From Sedimentitalea nanhaiensis DSM 24252 (GTDB lineage: Bacteria > Pseudomonadota > Alphaproteobacteria > Rhodobacterales > Rhodobacteraceae): DNA of 64,000 nucleotides. Shown here in pieces: positions 63,302 to 64,000 of this stretch. Within the stretch, counting starts at the first letter, position 1; each line of letters starts with the position of its first letter. The position numbers and the translations under genes are program-made. A model generated the notes under the pieces. That model saw nothing but the letters and a program-made list of their open reading frames with translations. It was not told the origin of the DNA and did not search any database. The stretch is taken from contig NZ_KI421509.1 in NCBI RefSeq assembly GCF_000473225.1, positions 1,140,045 through 1,204,044 on the forward strand, given 5' to 3'.

Positions 63302-64000
63302 ATGGCACGATTCATTTTTATCACTGGTGGCGTTGTGTCTTCGCTGGGCAAAGGTCTGGCGTCGGCCGCTTTGGGCGCGTTGCTTCAGGCGCGCGGTTTT
63401 TCGGTGCGTCTGCGCAAGCTGGACCCTTATCTGAACGTCGATCCCGGCACCATGAGCCCGTTTGAGCATGGCGAAGTCTTCGTCACCGATGACGGGGCGG
63501 AAACCGATCTGGACCTGGGCCACTATGAACGCTTTACCGGAGTTGCCGCGCGCAGCACCGACAGCGTCAGCTCCGGGCGCATCTATTCCACCGTTCTGGA
63601 AAAGGAACGCCGCGGCGACTATCTGGGAAAAACCATCCAGGTCATTCCGCATGTCACCAATGAAATCAAGGACTTCATATCGATCGGCGAAGACGAGGTC
63701 GATTTCATGCTCTGCGAGATCGGCGGCACGGTAGGCGACATCGAGGGCTTGCCGTTTTTCGAGGCCATCCGCCAATTCAGCCAGGACCGTCCGCGCGGTC
63801 AGTGCATATTCATGCATCTGACCCTGTTGCCGTTTATCAAAGCCAGTGGTGAATTGAAAACCAAGCCGACCCAGCACAGCGTCAAGGAATTGCGCAGCAT
63901 CGGGTTGGCACCCGATATTCTAGTCTGCCGCTCCGAGGGCACGATCCCCGAAAAGGAACGCGAAAAGCTGGCCCTGTTCTGCAACGTGCGCCCGGATGCG
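63302..64000 (+). CDS. pyrG: CTP synthase (partial, C-terminus outside window)
   Basis: Amidates UTP to CTP with Gln. The first 233 codons of about 547 are present: [18 protein letters not shown] (P-loop), [35 protein letters not shown], and [11 protein letters not shown]. These all belong to the synthetase domain; the glutaminase domain is beyond the edge. Start at 63302 with 170 bp after secG. Confidence 0.97.
   Translation, partial: MARFIFITGGVVSSLGKGLASAALGALLQARGFSVRLRKLDPYLNVDPGTMSPFEHGEVFVTDDGAETDLDLGHYERFTGVAARSTDSVSSGRIYSTVLEKERRGDYLGKTIQVIPHVTNEIKDFISIGEDEVDFMLCEIGGTVGDIEGLPFFEAIRQFSQDRPRGQCIFMHLTLLPFIKASGELKTKPTQHSVKELRSIGLAPDILVCRSEGTIPEKEREKLALFCNVRPDA

Noticed and set aside
1-64000. 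tRNA, rRNA or CRISPR arrays
   Set aside because: No cloverleaf-like gene with conserved T-loop, no rRNA segment and no regularly spaced repeats were seen. A tRNAscan or CRISPR search would be needed to exclude them fully.

Overview
The window is GC-rich and gene-dense, and it reads as a chromosome segment of a marine alphaproteobacterium of the Rhodobacterales (Roseobacter-type). The basis is a class I lysyl-tRNA synthetase, GapR (DUF2312), an NDUFA12-type complex I protein beside MlaD/DUF2155/aat, a ScfR-type regulator, DUF2842 next to purA, and a complete Paracoccus-style sox gene cluster. These assignments come from reading the translated sequence; no database search was run. No rRNA, tRNA or CRISPR array was recognised.

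Layout. 1-7.9 kb is housekeeping: lysK (partial), nnrS, a TerB-like protein, an outer-membrane beta-barrel protein, a PBP4-type peptidase, nadD and ettA. 7.9-14.0 kb is an insertion-sequence graveyard. A decayed IS5-type transposase is split by an IS110/IS1111-type element, an IS66 element is frameshifted and truncated, and an intact-looking IS3/IS407-type element sits against it. 14.0-18.0 kb is a decay zone with an intact gapR, a broken gapR copy, two small genes, and remnants of an MBL-fold persulfide dioxygenase, an IS91 transposase and a YeeE/YedE protein. These precede an intact DUF442 sulfurtransferase-like gene. 18.0-29.6 kb holds an orphan FliM/FliN-type SpoA protein, an operon of response regulator, small membrane protein and SSS-domain histidine kinase, a ScfR-like regulator, and a divergent five-gene ABC importer of the branched-chain amino acid type. 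29.7-37.9 kb holds decayed AMP-ligase/SDR genes, accB-accC, aat, DUF2155, mlaD, NDUFA12, RidA, clpX, clpP and a decayed peptidoglycan amidase.

38.0-49.9 kb is the sox locus. soxV-W-X-Y-Z-A-B-C-D-E-F lie on the minus strand and soxS, a GlcG/HbpS-like protein, soxR and a YeeE-type soxT lie divergently on the plus strand. SoxAX, SoxYZ, SoxB and SoxCD would oxidise thiosulfate in the periplasm; SoxEF would be a flavocytochrome c sulfide dehydrogenase; SoxS/V/W would keep SoxY and partners reduced; SoxR would sense (per)sulfide. SoxD here carries only one haem domain. A strong terminator sits inside the operon between soxA and soxB, and exact ATTC-N8-GAAT operators lie upstream of both soxX and soxB.

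50-55.3 kb has phoX with a candidate Pho box, and the znuA / zur-znuC-znuB zinc uptake locus with a palindromic Zur-type site between the divergent genes. 55.3-64.0 kb has an SH3-LprI-MliC-like envelope protein, an alanine/glycine:cation symporter with a universal stress protein, DUF2842-purA, a cobalt-type nitrile hydratase operon, secG and the start of pyrG.
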